DNA from: Rhizobiales bacterium 2SD
GTDB lineage: Bacteria; Pseudomonadota; Alphaproteobacteria; Rhizobiales; Beijerinckiaceae
Direction of reading: 5' to 3'
Length of the DNA: 64,000 bases
Assembly (NCBI GenBank): GCA_005502805.1
Contig: SCMY01000015.1
Coordinates: 62,001 to 126,000, forward strand
Position numbers and translations under genes: made by a program. Below are positions 52,596 to 63,344 of this stretch, piece after piece. Positions within the stretch are counted from its first letter, which is position 1; every line of letters begins with the position of its first letter. The notes under the pieces are model-generated. The model made no database searches and had not been told where the DNA came from. It was given only the letters and a program-made list of their open reading frames with translations.

Positions 52596-54407
52596 TCAGG
52601 CCGTTGAACGGTCGTTGGCGGCCTCGCGCCGGCGGAACAACCGCCAAAGCGACTTGGTCAGGCGCCTCGAGGTCAAATGCGCGCCGGCCTCGCGCTTCTC
52701 CAATGTGATCTTGCGCTCGTGGAAATCCTCGAGACCCGGCCGGTGGCCGACGCTGATCACGGTGGCATAGGCAAGCTCGCTTTCGATCAACCCGAGCAGC
52801 CAATCCTGGCTGTCCTCGTCAAGCGCCGAGGTCGCCTCGTCCATGATGATGATATCGGGCTTCTGGATCAGCAGGCGCGCAAAGGCGACGCGCTGGCGCT
52901 CGCCGCCGGAGAGGATCTGGTCCCAACGCTCCTCCTCGTCGAGGCGGCGGCCGAGATAGGCCAGGCCGCAACGCTCCAACGCCGCCCGCACCGTCTCATC
53001 GTCGACGCGGCTCTCGGCCTCCGGATAGAGCAGCGCATCGCGCAGCGTGCCGAGCGGCAGATAGGGCTTTTGCGGCACGAAGGCGACGCGCTTGCCGCGC
53101 GGCAGCCTGATCGAGCCGGACCCCCAGGGCCAGAGGCCGGCGAGCGCGCGGATCAGCGTGCTCTTGCCCGTCCCGCTCTCACCGGCGATCAGCACCTTCT
53201 CGCCTGATGCGATCTCAACGGAAGCGTCGGCGATGACGATGCGGCCGTTGCTGTGCGCGACCGACAGATCGGCGATGTGGATCGCCCCGTTCTCGCTCTC
53301 GCCGAGCTCGATCTGCGTCTCGCCTTCCATGATCGTGCCGACGTCGAGCGCCTCCAATGCTTCGGCCAGCTCGTCGACGCGCGTCACCGAGGCGAACCAT
53401 TCGGCCAGCCTGACGAAATTGTCGACGAACCAGATCAGGGCGGCCTGCACGGCGCTGAAGGCGGCGACGACCTGCATGACGGCCCCCAGCGTGATCTCGC
53501 CGGACAGGTATTTCGGCGCGATCAGCAGCAGCGGCACGATCGGGAACAGCGCGCCGTTGGTGTTGAGCACGATCGCGATGACGCCCTGCTGACGGATCAC
53601 CTTCAGCCAGGCGGCGACGACGCGGCCATAGTTCTCGACGACCGAATCGCGCTCATCGGCATCGCCCTTGATCAGGGCGATGCTCTCGGCGTTCTCGCGC
53701 AGCCGCGTCATCTCGGCGCGGAACTGCGCCTCGGCCTCGTTCTTGGCGGCGATGCGCGGCACCAGCGGCCGGCCGGCGAGATAGGCAGCGAGCGAGGCGA
53801 TGACCGCATAGACGATCGCGGCGAGCGCCATATAGCTGGGGATTACGATCTCGCTTCCGCCGAGCGTGAAATGTGCTGCTCCTGCGACCTGCCAGAGGAT
53901 CGCCGCGAAGGTCACCGCCGTGACGAAGGCGCTGAGCAGGCCGATCGCGAACTCGACCAGGGGCTCGATGGCGAGACGGACATCGTCAGCGATTCGATAT
54001 TCCGGTGCGCTCTGATCGGGCACGACGAACTGCATCCGGTAATAGCGTTGGTCGGCGATCCACCAGCCTGCGAGGCGGTGCGTCAGCCATTCGCGCCAGC
54101 GCATCTGCAGCAGCATCCGGCTGATCACGAGACAGGAGAGCGACAAGGCCGAGGCCAAGACGATCAACGGCAGCCAGCCGACCGCAATCCAGACCTTGTC
54201 CAGGTCGCGCTTCTCCAGCGCGTCGAAGAAGAGTCTATTCCAGCTGTTGACGCCCACCGCGGCGCCGAGCTGAGCCGCAACGAACAGCAGGACGGCGAGA
54301 GTCAAGCCCCAGGCGCGCAGGCGACTCTCGCCCCGCCAGAAGCGCAAGGCCACGCGAAAGAATTGGCGCAGGCGCGAACGCCGCAGCCCGGAGGCGTGTG
54401 ATTTCAT
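52596..54407 (-). CDS. SbmA/YddA-type ABC transporter, fused membrane and ATPase domains
   Basis: The product has 603 aa. The membrane domain is of the ABC_membrane_2 type (NSWNRLFFDALEKRDLDKVW, then LTHRLAGWWIADQRYYRMQ), as in YddA, BacA-linked and ABCD-type transporters. The C-terminal ATPase has [23 protein letters not shown] and IIMDEATSALDEDS. It probably moves peptides or lipid-like compounds across the inner membrane as a homodimer; direction is uncertain. The start has GGAGG 7 bp upstream. An exact EcfG promoter is 78 bp upstream, so it is likely a stress-induced transporter. Confidence 0.9.
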   Translation of the reverse strand: MKSHASGLRRSRLRQFFRVALRFWRGESRLRAWGLTLAVLLFVAAQLGAAVGVNSWNRLFFDALEKRDLDKVWIAVGWLPLIVLASALSLSCLVISRMLLQMRWREWLTHRLAGWWIADQRYYRMQFVVPDQSAPEYRIADDVRLAIEPLVEFAIGLLSAFVTAVTFAAILWQVAGAAHFTLGGSEIVIPSYMALAAIVYAVIASLAAYLAGRPLVPRIAAKNEAEAQFRAEMTRLRENAESIALIKGDADERDSVVENYGRVVAAWLKVIRQQGVIAIVLNTNGALFPIVPLLLIAPKYLSGEITLGAVMQVVAAFSAVQAALIWFVDNFVRLAEWFASVTRVDELAEALEALDVGTIMEGETQIELGESENGAIHIADLSVAHSNGRIVIADASVEIASGEKVLIAGESGTGKSTLIRALAGLWPWGSGSIRLPRGKRVAFVPQKPYLPLGTLRDALLYPEAESRVDDETVRAALERCGLAYLGRRLDEEERWDQILSGGERQRVAFARLLIQKPDIIIMDEATSALDEDSQDWLLGLIESELAYATVISVGHRPGLEDFHERKITLEKREAGAHLTSRRLTKSLWRLFRRREAANDRSTA

Positions 54408-54484
54408 GCGGCGGCCTCCAAAGCCGATCTGCTATGCCGAGACAGAGCGCGATTGCTAAGCTGCAGCTTTCGCGCCAGACAGAA

Positions 54485-54509
54485 AACGCAAGCATTCGCC
54501 GCGAGTTCC
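54485..54509 (-). promoter_or_regulatory. EcfG-type promoter upstream of the SbmA/YddA-type ABC gene
   Basis: On the minus strand GGAAC (54509-54505), 16 bp, CGTT (54488-54485) is exact, with the start codon 78 bp downstream. It lies in the leader of the divergent crp/fnr gene. Confidence 0.78.
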
Positions 54510-54529
54510 GGCGGATGAAGGAGTCGGGC

Positions 54530-55291
54530 GTGATCGTTTCATCGAGCAATCATCGCAGTCACCGCAGCCCGTCCTGCCTCGCCTGCCCGTTGCGGCTGAA
54601 ACCCGCCTTCAAGGACAAGTCCGATGAGGAGATCCGCTTCATCCAGGCGATGAAGCTCGATCACCGGCAGTTGCCGGCCGGGAGTGACATCATCCATCCC
54701 GGCCAGGAGGATGCCGAGCTCTACACGCTCTTCTCCGGCTGGGCCTTCCGCTATAAATCGCTGCCGGACGGACGCCGGCAGATCCTCAACTTTCTTTTGC
54801 CCGGCGATCTCGTCGGCCTGCAGGCCTCGCTGCTCAGCGCCGCCCAGCACGGCATCGAAGCCCTGACAGAGGTCGAGCTCTGCGTCTTCCCGCGCCGGCG
54901 GACCTATGAAATGTTCGGGCGGATGCCGGCGCTGGCCTATGAGCTCGCCTGGCTCGGCTCGCGCGAGGAGTGCCTGATCGACGAGAATCTGACCTCGGTC
55001 GGCCAGCGCAACGCGCAGGAGCGGATCGCGGCGCTGGTGATCTCGCTCTATCGCAGAGCCGAGGCGCTCGGCCTCGTTGCCGAAAACAGTTTCGCCTTCC
55101 CGCTGACGCAGCAGCAGCTCGCCGACGCGCTCGGCCTGTCTCTGGTCCACACCAGCAAGACCTGGGCCCGTCTGCGAAAGGCCGGGATGTTCACGCTCGA
55201 GCGCGGCCGCCTCACCATCCACAATCCGCGCCTGACCGAGCGCATGGCGCTGCTGTTCGAGAGCGAATTGCAGCCACGCCCGCTGATCTGA
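54530..55291 (+). CDS. Crp/Fnr family transcriptional regulator
   Basis: The product has 253 aa from a GTG. The cyclic-nucleotide-binding-like domain spans about 30-150 (LPAGSDIIHPGQEDAELYTLFSGWAFRYKSLPDGRRQIL), and the helix-turn-helix is PLTQQQLADALGLSLVHTSKTWARLRKAG. CLACPLRLKP has two cysteines near the N-terminus but not the full Fnr cluster set, so oxygen sensing is uncertain. An ATG at 54515 is in frame, but AAGGAG is ideally placed for the GTG at 54530. It is divergent from the ABC gene. Confidence 0.86.
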   Translation: MIVSSSNHRSHRSPSCLACPLRLKPAFKDKSDEEIRFIQAMKLDHRQLPAGSDIIHPGQEDAELYTLFSGWAFRYKSLPDGRRQILNFLLPGDLVGLQASLLSAAQHGIEALTEVELCVFPRRRTYEMFGRMPALAYELAWLGSREECLIDENLTSVGQRNAQERIAALVISLYRRAEALGLVAENSFAFPLTQQQLADALGLSLVHTSKTWARLRKAGMFTLERGRLTIHNPRLTERMALLFESELQPRPLI

Positions 55292-55428
55292 TCACGGAGC
55301 TTCCGGCGACCGGCCAAGAAATCGCTGGATTCGGTCCGCTCTTGACCCCATATGACAGCGGCGTAACGTCACGGCATTGTCATGTCGCTTCGGTTGGGGC
55401 CATCGCCTTCGCCGCATCGAGGTTCTGA

Positions 55429-56229
55429 ATGGCCCATCCCGCTTCCGGTCAGCGCCTGCGCGCCATCCGCTTCGGACGTTCGTCCGTCGCAGCCCGACTG
55501 GAGCATGAGGTGCGCCTGACTGCGGCAGATTTCGCCGACAGCGTCGCCGAAGCGCGGCTCAGGGTTGCTGCCGCGCGCTACAAGGTCGAGGACGAGGTCC
55601 GGAACACCGCCGGCAAGCTGAAATCCCATGTGCGCAAGGCGGCCGACGAGGCCAAGGCCCGCTTCGGCGACGATGCCCGCTTCCTCAAATCCTGGATCGA
55701 TTCGCCCGGAAGGACCGGCGCGGTCGCGCCCTCGAGCCCGTTCCTGGCACGACGCATGGCGTCCTATGTCGATCCGCAGGCCGAAGGGCCGGTGGTCGAG
55801 ATCGGCCCCGGCACCGGCCCGGTCACCGAGGCGCTGATCGAGCGCGGCATCGACGAGGCCCGATTGATCCTGGTCGAGTACAGCCCGGAATTCTGCGAAT
55901 TGCTGCGCCGCCGCTTCCCGCAAGCCACGGTCATCGAGGGTGATGCCTATGCGCTCTCGACCACCCTCGCCGGGCATCTGACGGAGAAGGCCAGCGCGGT
56001 CGTCTCCTCGTTGCCGCTGTTCAACAAGCCTCCGGCCGAGCGGATCGAGCTGGTGCAGGACGCCTTCGCCAAGGTGCTCAAGCCCGGCGCGCCCTTCATC
56101 CAGTTCACCTATGCGGTGATCTCGCCGGTGCCGCGCAAGGGCTCCGGCCTCAAGGCGCAGGTCTCCGACTGGGTGCTGCGCAACATCCCGCCGGCGCGCG
56201 TCTGGGTCTATCGCCGCGCCAAGCCGTGA
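55429..56229 (+). CDS. Class I SAM-dependent methyltransferase, PmtA-like phospholipid N-methyltransferase
   Basis: The product has 266 aa. A charged helical N-terminal extension of about 80 residues precedes GRTGAVAPSSPFLARRMA, the lead-in typical of rhizobial PmtA. The SAM-binding motif is VVEIGPGTGPVTEALIERG and the post-motif is SSLPLFNKPP. PmtA methylates phosphatidylethanolamine towards phosphatidylcholine at the membrane. The N-terminal extension resembles the amphipathic DUF883-like helices and is longer than in typical PmtA (about 200 aa). A general KsgA-like methyltransferase is the alternative. Confidence 0.8.
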   Translation: MAHPASGQRLRAIRFGRSSVAARLEHEVRLTAADFADSVAEARLRVAAARYKVEDEVRNTAGKLKSHVRKAADEAKARFGDDARFLKSWIDSPGRTGAVAPSSPFLARRMASYVDPQAEGPVVEIGPGTGPVTEALIERGIDEARLILVEYSPEFCELLRRRFPQATVIEGDAYALSTTLAGHLTEKASAVVSSLPLFNKPPAERIELVQDAFAKVLKPGAPFIQFTYAVISPVPRKGSGLKAQVSDWVLRNIPPARVWVYRRAKP

Positions 56230-56318
56230 CGGCCCGGGCTTGACGCCGGCCCCGCATCCCTCCGACATCGCAGCATGAGAAAGCCGGGCCGTTCGCTCGG
56301 TTGCCTGTCGGAGTGACC

Positions 56319-56879
56319 ATGCCAAAGATCCTCGTCTTCGCCGGTTCCTGGCGTCCGGGTTCGATGAACACCCGGCTCGCGACTCTGATCACAGGGAATC
56401 TCCGGGATGCAGGCGCCGAGGTGACGCAGATCTCGCTCGGCGACTATCCGCTGCCGCTGATCGACGCCCGCGCCTTTCATGACGAGCAGCCGCAGGAGGC
56501 GAAGGCGCTGGCGGCGCTGGTCGACGCCCATGACGGGCTGTTCATCGCCAGCCCCGAATATAATTCCGGCTACCCGCCGGCGCTGAAGAACGCGCTCGAC
56601 TGGATCAGCATCGTCCGCTCAGGCGGTCCCGGCCTGCGCGAGAAGGTGGTCGCGATCGGCGGCGCCTCGGCCGGCAATCTCGGCACCTATCGCTGCCTGA
56701 CCCAATTGCGGACCGTGCTTGAGCTCGGCTTCGGCGCGTTGCTGGTGCCGGAGATGCTGGCGGTCAGCGGCGCCGACAAGGCCTATGGCGAAGACGGCGA
56801 CTTCACCGACAAGCGCCTCAAGGGCATGCGGGACAAGATGGTGGCGCGGCTGGTGAAGGTTTCGGCGCTCCACCCCTAG
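56319..56879 (+). CDS. NADPH-dependent FMN reductase family protein
   Basis: The product has 186 aa with a flavodoxin-like fold. FAGSWRPGSMNTRLATL binds the FMN phosphate, and SPEYNSGYPPALKNALDWIS is the family signature. It reduces FMN, quinones or azo compounds with NAD(P)H. The start at 56319 has GGAG 5 bp upstream. It could serve as the flavin reductase for the monooxygenase at 14129-15475, but the distance makes this speculative. It converges on the next gene with a 3-bp gap. Confidence 0.9.
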   Translation: MPKILVFAGSWRPGSMNTRLATLITGNLRDAGAEVTQISLGDYPLPLIDARAFHDEQPQEAKALAALVDAHDGLFIASPEYNSGYPPALKNALDWISIVRSGGPGLREKVVAIGGASAGNLGTYRCLTQLRTVLELGFGALLVPEMLAVSGADKAYGEDGDFTDKRLKGMRDKMVARLVKVSALHP

Positions 56880-56882
56880 CGG

Positions 56883-57401
56883 CTATTCCATTCCGCACGA
56901 ACCGCTCGCCGGCGACAGGCGCCAGAGCCCGTCATCCGGCTTCGCGGGAATGCGAACGGCGCCGTCGGCGATCTCCTCGGCATCGTAGGGGTTCGGATTG
57001 GCGATGATGCCGCCATTCCGGATGTCGAGCGCGCCGTTCGGGCCACGTTCGATCCGCCAGTTGCCGGCCTCCCATTCCGGCAGGCAGCGCAGACCCTGCC
57101 CGGACGCCTTGCAGATGCCGCCGAGCTGATAGTCGAAGCTCTGATCGACCTTCACCCGCTGGCGCAGATTGACATAGAGCGCGACGTAAAAGCCGCTTTG
57201 CCCCGCCTCGGGCCAGTTCTGCGGCAGATGGACCAGGCGGATCCGCGCGACCTTCTGCTGCGGGTGGCTGGCGAGATGGGCGGCATCGTAGACCCGTTCC
57301 CAGCACGCGGCTCGCGCCGGCGGCAGTTCGCGCTCGAGCGGCCGGGCCTGAGCGAAGGCGGCAAGGCAGCAGATCGCGGCAGTCAGGGGCAGGCGCATCA
57401 T
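56883..57401 (-). CDS. Secreted hypothetical protein, 172 aa
   Basis: No family is recognised. MMRLPLTAAICCLAAFAQA is a signal peptide. The mature protein has four cysteines (AACWERV, GGICKASG, LRCLPEW and SGSCGME), which may form two disulfides. IRLVHLPQNWPEAG and GFYVALYVNLRQRVKV suggest beta structure. GGAG lies 4 bp upstream of the start. The periplasm is the likely location. It is a single gene divergent from recQ. Confidence 0.75.
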   Translation of the reverse strand: MMRLPLTAAICCLAAFAQARPLERELPPARAACWERVYDAAHLASHPQQKVARIRLVHLPQNWPEAGQSGFYVALYVNLRQRVKVDQSFDYQLGGICKASGQGLRCLPEWEAGNWRIERGPNGALDIRNGGIIANPNPYDAEEIADGAVRIPAKPDDGLWRLSPASGSCGME

Positions 57402-57527
57402 GGCTCTCCTTGCCGGGTTGCCGCAGCGTGAGGCACGGGCCGCGGCCGATCAACCCAGCTTGCGCGAACCGGGGATGGAATCGCGCAATGGCTGGCAATC
57501 GCGCCGCGAATCCGGCACATCCCACGC

Positions 57528-59366
57528 ATGCCGTCGCCCCGAGACTCAGAAGCCCGCGCGATCCTCAAGTCGGTCTTCGGCTATGACGATTTCCGCCCCG
57601 GGCAATGGGAGGTGATCGAGGCCGCGCTGGCTGGCCGCGACGTCTTCGCGGTGATGCCGACCGGCTCGGGCAAGTCGATGTGCTACCAGCTGCCGGCCCT
57701 CGTCGCCGGCGGGTTGACGCTTGTCGTCTCGCCCCTGATCGCCCTGATGCGCGACCAGGTCGGCCAATTGGTCCGCGCCGGCGTCTCCGCCGCCTCGCTC
57801 AACTCGATGAACAGCGAAGCCGAGGCGGCAGCAGCCTGGGACAAGCTCAATTCCGGCGAGTTGCGGCTGCTCTTCGTCTCGCCGGAGCGATTGGCAGGCG
57901 AAGGCCTCGTCGCGCGTCTGCGCCGGCTCGGCGTGACCCGCCTCGCCATCGACGAGGCGCATTGCGTCTCGCAATGGGGCCATGACTTCCGCCCGGAATA
58001 CCGCCTGCTCTCGAAGGTGCGCGAGGCGCTCGGCGATGTCCCGGTCACGGCGCTGACCGCCACCGCCGACCGCCAGACGCAAGACGACATCGCCCAGCAG
58101 CTCTTCCCGCAGCCGCCGAAGCTGGTGATCCACTCCTTCGACCGGCCGAACCTGAAGCTTTCCTTCGCGCCGAAGGAACAGCCGCGCCGGCAGATCGACG
58201 ATTTCCTCAAGGTTCACCGCGGCGGCTCGGGGATCGTCTACTGCTCGTCGCGCGGCCGCACCGAGCGGCTGGCGCAGGGCCTCAGCGAAAAGGGCTGGAA
58301 GGCCTATCCCTACCATGCCGGGCTGGAGCAGACGGAACGGAACCGCAACCAGGACATCTTCCTGCAGGAGGACGGCGTCGTCGTCTGCGCCACCATCGCC
58401 TTCGGCATGGGCATCAACAAGCCCGATGTCCGCTTCGTCGTCCATGCCGACATGCCCGGCTCGATCGAGGGCTACTACCAGGAGATCGGCCGCGCCGGGC
58501 GCGACGGCCTGCCGGCTGATACGCTGACCCTTTACGGCATCGACGACATGGCGCTGCGTCGGCGCCAGATCGACGAGAAGCCGATCGACGACGAGCGCCG
58601 TAGGATCGAACACAAGCGCCTCAACGCGATGATCGACCTGTGCGAATCGGCGCTGTGCCGACGCTCGGCGCTGCTCTCCTATTTCGGCGAACAAGTCTCG
58701 CCCTGCCGCCATGGTGAGGCGCAATTCCGCTGCGACCTCTGCGGTCCCGCCGCGCCCGAACTCTCGGACGCCACGCTCGACGCGCGCAAACTGCTCTCGG
58801 CGGTGATCCGCTCCGGCCAGCGCTATGGCGCCGGCCACCTTGCCGACATTCTGACCGGCACCACGACTGAAGCGATCCGGCGCCAGAACCATGACGGGCT
58901 GAAGACCTTCGGCGTCGGCAACGACAAGCCGAAGGGCGCCTGGATGGCGATGGCGCGCAAGCTCTTCGCCGCCGGCGCGCTGGCCGAGGCCAGCGTCGAG
59001 CATGGCGGTTTCTGCCTGACGGAAAAGGGCGAGGACATCCTGTTCGGCCGTGAGCCGATCGCGCTGCGGGTCGACCCGCTGGCCGAGCGGCGCTCGCGCC
59101 GCGGCCAGCGCGAGGCGGCACGCGCCGACGGGCTCGACGGCGACACCGCAGCGCTGTTCGAGCATCTACGCCAGCTGAGGCTGACGATCGCCCGCGAGGA
59201 AGGCGTCGCCGCCTACATCATCTTCACCGACCGGACGCTGATCGCCATGGCGCGCGAGCGGCCGCTCGGCCTCGAGCAGATGCGCGCAATCGAAGGCGTC
59301 GGCGAGCGCAAGCTGGCGCAATACGGCGAGGTTTTCCTCGATGCGATCGCGACATTCTCTGGCTAA
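57528..59366 (+). CDS. recQ: ATP-dependent DNA helicase RecQ
   Basis: The product has 612 aa. Helicase motifs are FRPGQWEVIEAALAGRD, TGSGKSMCYQLPAL (I), AIDEAHCVSQWGHDFRPEY (II) and QEIGRAGRDGLPA (VI). The zinc-binding region has CESALCRR and CRHGEAQFRCDLC. An HRDC domain ends the protein (IFTDRTLIAMARERP, then IEGVGERKLAQYG). It unwinds DNA in recombination and fork repair. It is followed 121 bp later by gyrB on the same strand. Confidence 0.96.
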   Translation: MPSPRDSEARAILKSVFGYDDFRPGQWEVIEAALAGRDVFAVMPTGSGKSMCYQLPALVAGGLTLVVSPLIALMRDQVGQLVRAGVSAASLNSMNSEAEAAAAWDKLNSGELRLLFVSPERLAGEGLVARLRRLGVTRLAIDEAHCVSQWGHDFRPEYRLLSKVREALGDVPVTALTATADRQTQDDIAQQLFPQPPKLVIHSFDRPNLKLSFAPKEQPRRQIDDFLKVHRGGSGIVYCSSRGRTERLAQGLSEKGWKAYPYHAGLEQTERNRNQDIFLQEDGVVVCATIAFGMGINKPDVRFVVHADMPGSIEGYYQEIGRAGRDGLPADTLTLYGIDDMALRRRQIDEKPIDDERRRIEHKRLNAMIDLCESALCRRSALLSYFGEQVSPCRHGEAQFRCDLCGPAAPELSDATLDARKLLSAVIRSGQRYGAGHLADILTGTTTEAIRRQNHDGLKTFGVGNDKPKGAWMAMARKLFAAGALAEASVEHGGFCLTEKGEDILFGREPIALRVDPLAERRSRRGQREAARADGLDGDTAALFEHLRQLRLTIAREEGVAAYIIFTDRTLIAMARERPLGLEQMRAIEGVGERKLAQYGEVFLDAIATFSG

Positions 59367-59448
59367 ATCCGCCTCTCTCGCGTACGCGTGCGCACGCACG
59401 TGAAAAAGCCATCCTGAGCGCTTATATTCGTAAGCCGAATCAAGTTGA

Positions 59449-61920
<2,472 letters not shown>

Positions 61921-61934
61921 GTCGCGGCCCTATG

Positions 61935-61975
61935 GCATCGGACTGAAACGTGGAATCCGCCTTTCGGTCCGATGC
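61935..61975. repeat. 41-bp palindromic repeat element after gyrB
   Basis: GCATCGGACTGAAA (61935-61948) pairs with TTTCGGTCCGATGC (61962-61975), 14 bp with one wobble and a 13-nt loop. The sequence resembles a palindrome that recurs between genes in Rhizobiales genomes. No U-tract follows, so it may shield the 3' end of gyrB mRNA instead of acting as an intrinsic terminator. Confidence 0.7.
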
Positions 61976-62079
61976 GATGACAATATGCGAGATCATCGCG
62001 ACCGCATCCATTCGGGCCTGCGGTGATCCAGCAGCACACAGGGCGGCAAGAGCTGCAGGGTCAGCAGCATGACCCGCGC

Positions 62080-62117
62080 TTGCCATTTGGCAAAGTAATT
62101 ACTATTTTTGCCAAAAT
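62080..62117. promoter_or_regulatory. Clustered TTGCCA/TGGCAA half-sites, likely toxin-antitoxin operator
   Basis: TTGCCATTTGGCAA (62080-62093) is an inverted repeat with a 2-bp spacer. TTTGCCAAAAT (62107-62117) repeats the arm in inverse orientation to ATTTGGCAAA (62085-62094). The palindromic core GTAATTAC lies between them. It ends 12 bp before the antitoxin start and covers the expected promoter, so the antitoxin probably represses here. Confidence 0.65.
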
Positions 62118-62129
62118 GGGAGCGAGTCC

Positions 62130-62540
62130 ATGCTTGTTGAGATTCCTCGTACCGCAGCGAGACCGGACGTCCCTCAGATCACCGCCGAAGAGGCGTCGGC
62201 TGCTGCACGAGCCGTGATAAAACTCTTCGAGAAATGGAATCTGACCGACGCGGTCGCCCGTGAGATACTGGGCGGCATCGCCGCCCGGACCTATGCCCGC
62301 TGGAAGACCGGCGATCACGGCCGGATCGACCGGGATCTGGCCACGCGCTTGTCGCTACTCATGGGCATTCACAAGGGTCTGCGGATCGTTTTCACGGATC
62401 CCGAGCGCGGCTATGCCTGGATCGGCAAACCCAACCAGGCCTTTGGCGGGAGTTCGCCGGCCGAGATCATGGCTCAAGGCGACATCTTCTCGCTCGCCCG
62501 CGTTCGGTCCTATCTCGACGCAGAGCGCGGCGGCTGGTGA
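62130..62540 (+). CDS. Antitoxin of the ParS/MbcA/Xre family (DUF2384)
   Basis: The product has 136 aa. The N-terminal Xre-like helix-turn-helix is AVAREILGGIAARTYARWKTGD, and the C-terminal DUF2384 domain is LATRLSLLMGIHKGLRIVFTDPERGYAWIGKPNQAF with SLARVRSYLDAERGGW at the end. The tail of such antitoxins plugs the active site of the partner RES-domain toxin. Its stop overlaps the toxin start by 4 bp (GTGA). The upstream half-site cluster fits autorepression. Confidence 0.92.
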   Translation: MLVEIPRTAARPDVPQITAEEASAAARAVIKLFEKWNLTDAVAREILGGIAARTYARWKTGDHGRIDRDLATRLSLLMGIHKGLRIVFTDPERGYAWIGKPNQAFGGSSPAEIMAQGDIFSLARVRSYLDAERGGW

Positions 62541-63229
62541 GCGTCGCGGCGCCCGTAACCCATGTTCGCTGGCAGAAGGCCTACCGGATCATCAGATCGA
62601 TCTATCCGCCGGTCGATCTGTTCGAGGACATCGCCGATCCCAGCGACTGGGAGGCTCTCGCCTCAATCGAATCCAAGTCAAATCCACGGGTCTGGGAGCA
62701 GATCGGCCGGCTTGACCTCTTGCCGCCGGCGAGGCGTGTTTCGGGTCCCGGCGCCAGTTATCTGATCGCGCCCTTTGTCCACATCAGCACCGACCGACCG
62801 GGGCGGTTCACGGACGGCTCCTGGGGCGTCTATTCCGCGGGTCAGTCGGAAGAGGTCGCGATCCGTGAAGTTGCGCATCACCACGGCCGAGCGATGCTGG
62901 CGAGCAATGAGGTCCGCGGCTGGACCTCGCAGTTTCGCACCTTGGTCAACAGAATCGATCTCGACCTCCACGACGTGAGGGACCGGGTCGAATTCCATGC
63001 CGCCGACAGCTATGCCGCCCCGCAAATGTTTGCGAGAGAAATGCGTGCTTCGGGGTCCAATGGGTTGCTGTATCGTAGCGTTCGCAGTCCGGGCGGAGAG
63101 TGCGTGGCCATCTTCTGGCCTGACCTGATCCCGATCCCAGTCCAAGCGGATCACTTCGATTTTCACTGGGACGGCGCGCGCGTCGACAGGGTCCGCAACT
63201 GCCGGACCGGAGCTATCCTCGCACTGTAG
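62537..63229 (+). CDS. RES-domain toxin (ParT/MbcT-like, NAD+-targeting)
   Basis: The product has 230 aa from a GTG that overlaps the antitoxin stop. The RES signature residues are the arginine in YRIIRSIYPP, the glutamate in YSAGQSEEVAIREVAHHH, and the serine in GLLYRSVRSPGGECVAIFW. Family members phosphorolyse NAD+ (MbcT) or ADP-ribosylate a target (ParT) when free of antitoxin, stopping growth. The two activities cannot be separated by sequence alone. At 230 aa it is somewhat larger than MbcT. A terminator-like hairpin follows 65 bp later on the opposite strand. Confidence 0.91.
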   Translation: MSVAAPVTHVRWQKAYRIIRSIYPPVDLFEDIADPSDWEALASIESKSNPRVWEQIGRLDLLPPARRVSGPGASYLIAPFVHISTDRPGRFTDGSWGVYSAGQSEEVAIREVAHHHGRAMLASNEVRGWTSQFRTLVNRIDLDLHDVRDRVEFHAADSYAAPQMFAREMRASGSNGLLYRSVRSPGGECVAIFWPDLIPIPVQADHFDFHWDGARVDRVRNCRTGAILAL

Positions 63230-63293
63230 CCGCCAGGCCTGACCTGTCGAGACAGCACGAAGCCCCGGCCTCGCAGGCCAGGTAACCCGTTAG

Positions 63294-63322
63294 AACAAAA
63301 GAACCGGCCGTCCAAAGGCCGG
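63294..63322 (-). terminator. Rho-independent terminator of the lipoprotein gene
   Basis: On the minus strand CCGGCC (63322-63317), a 7-nt loop, GGCCGG (63309-63304), then TTCTTTTGTT. It lies 22 bp beyond the lipoprotein stop codon. The T-tract is only on this strand, so it serves the lipoprotein gene. Confidence 0.8.
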
Positions 63323-63344
63323 CATTCCCGTTCCGAAGCTTGGC

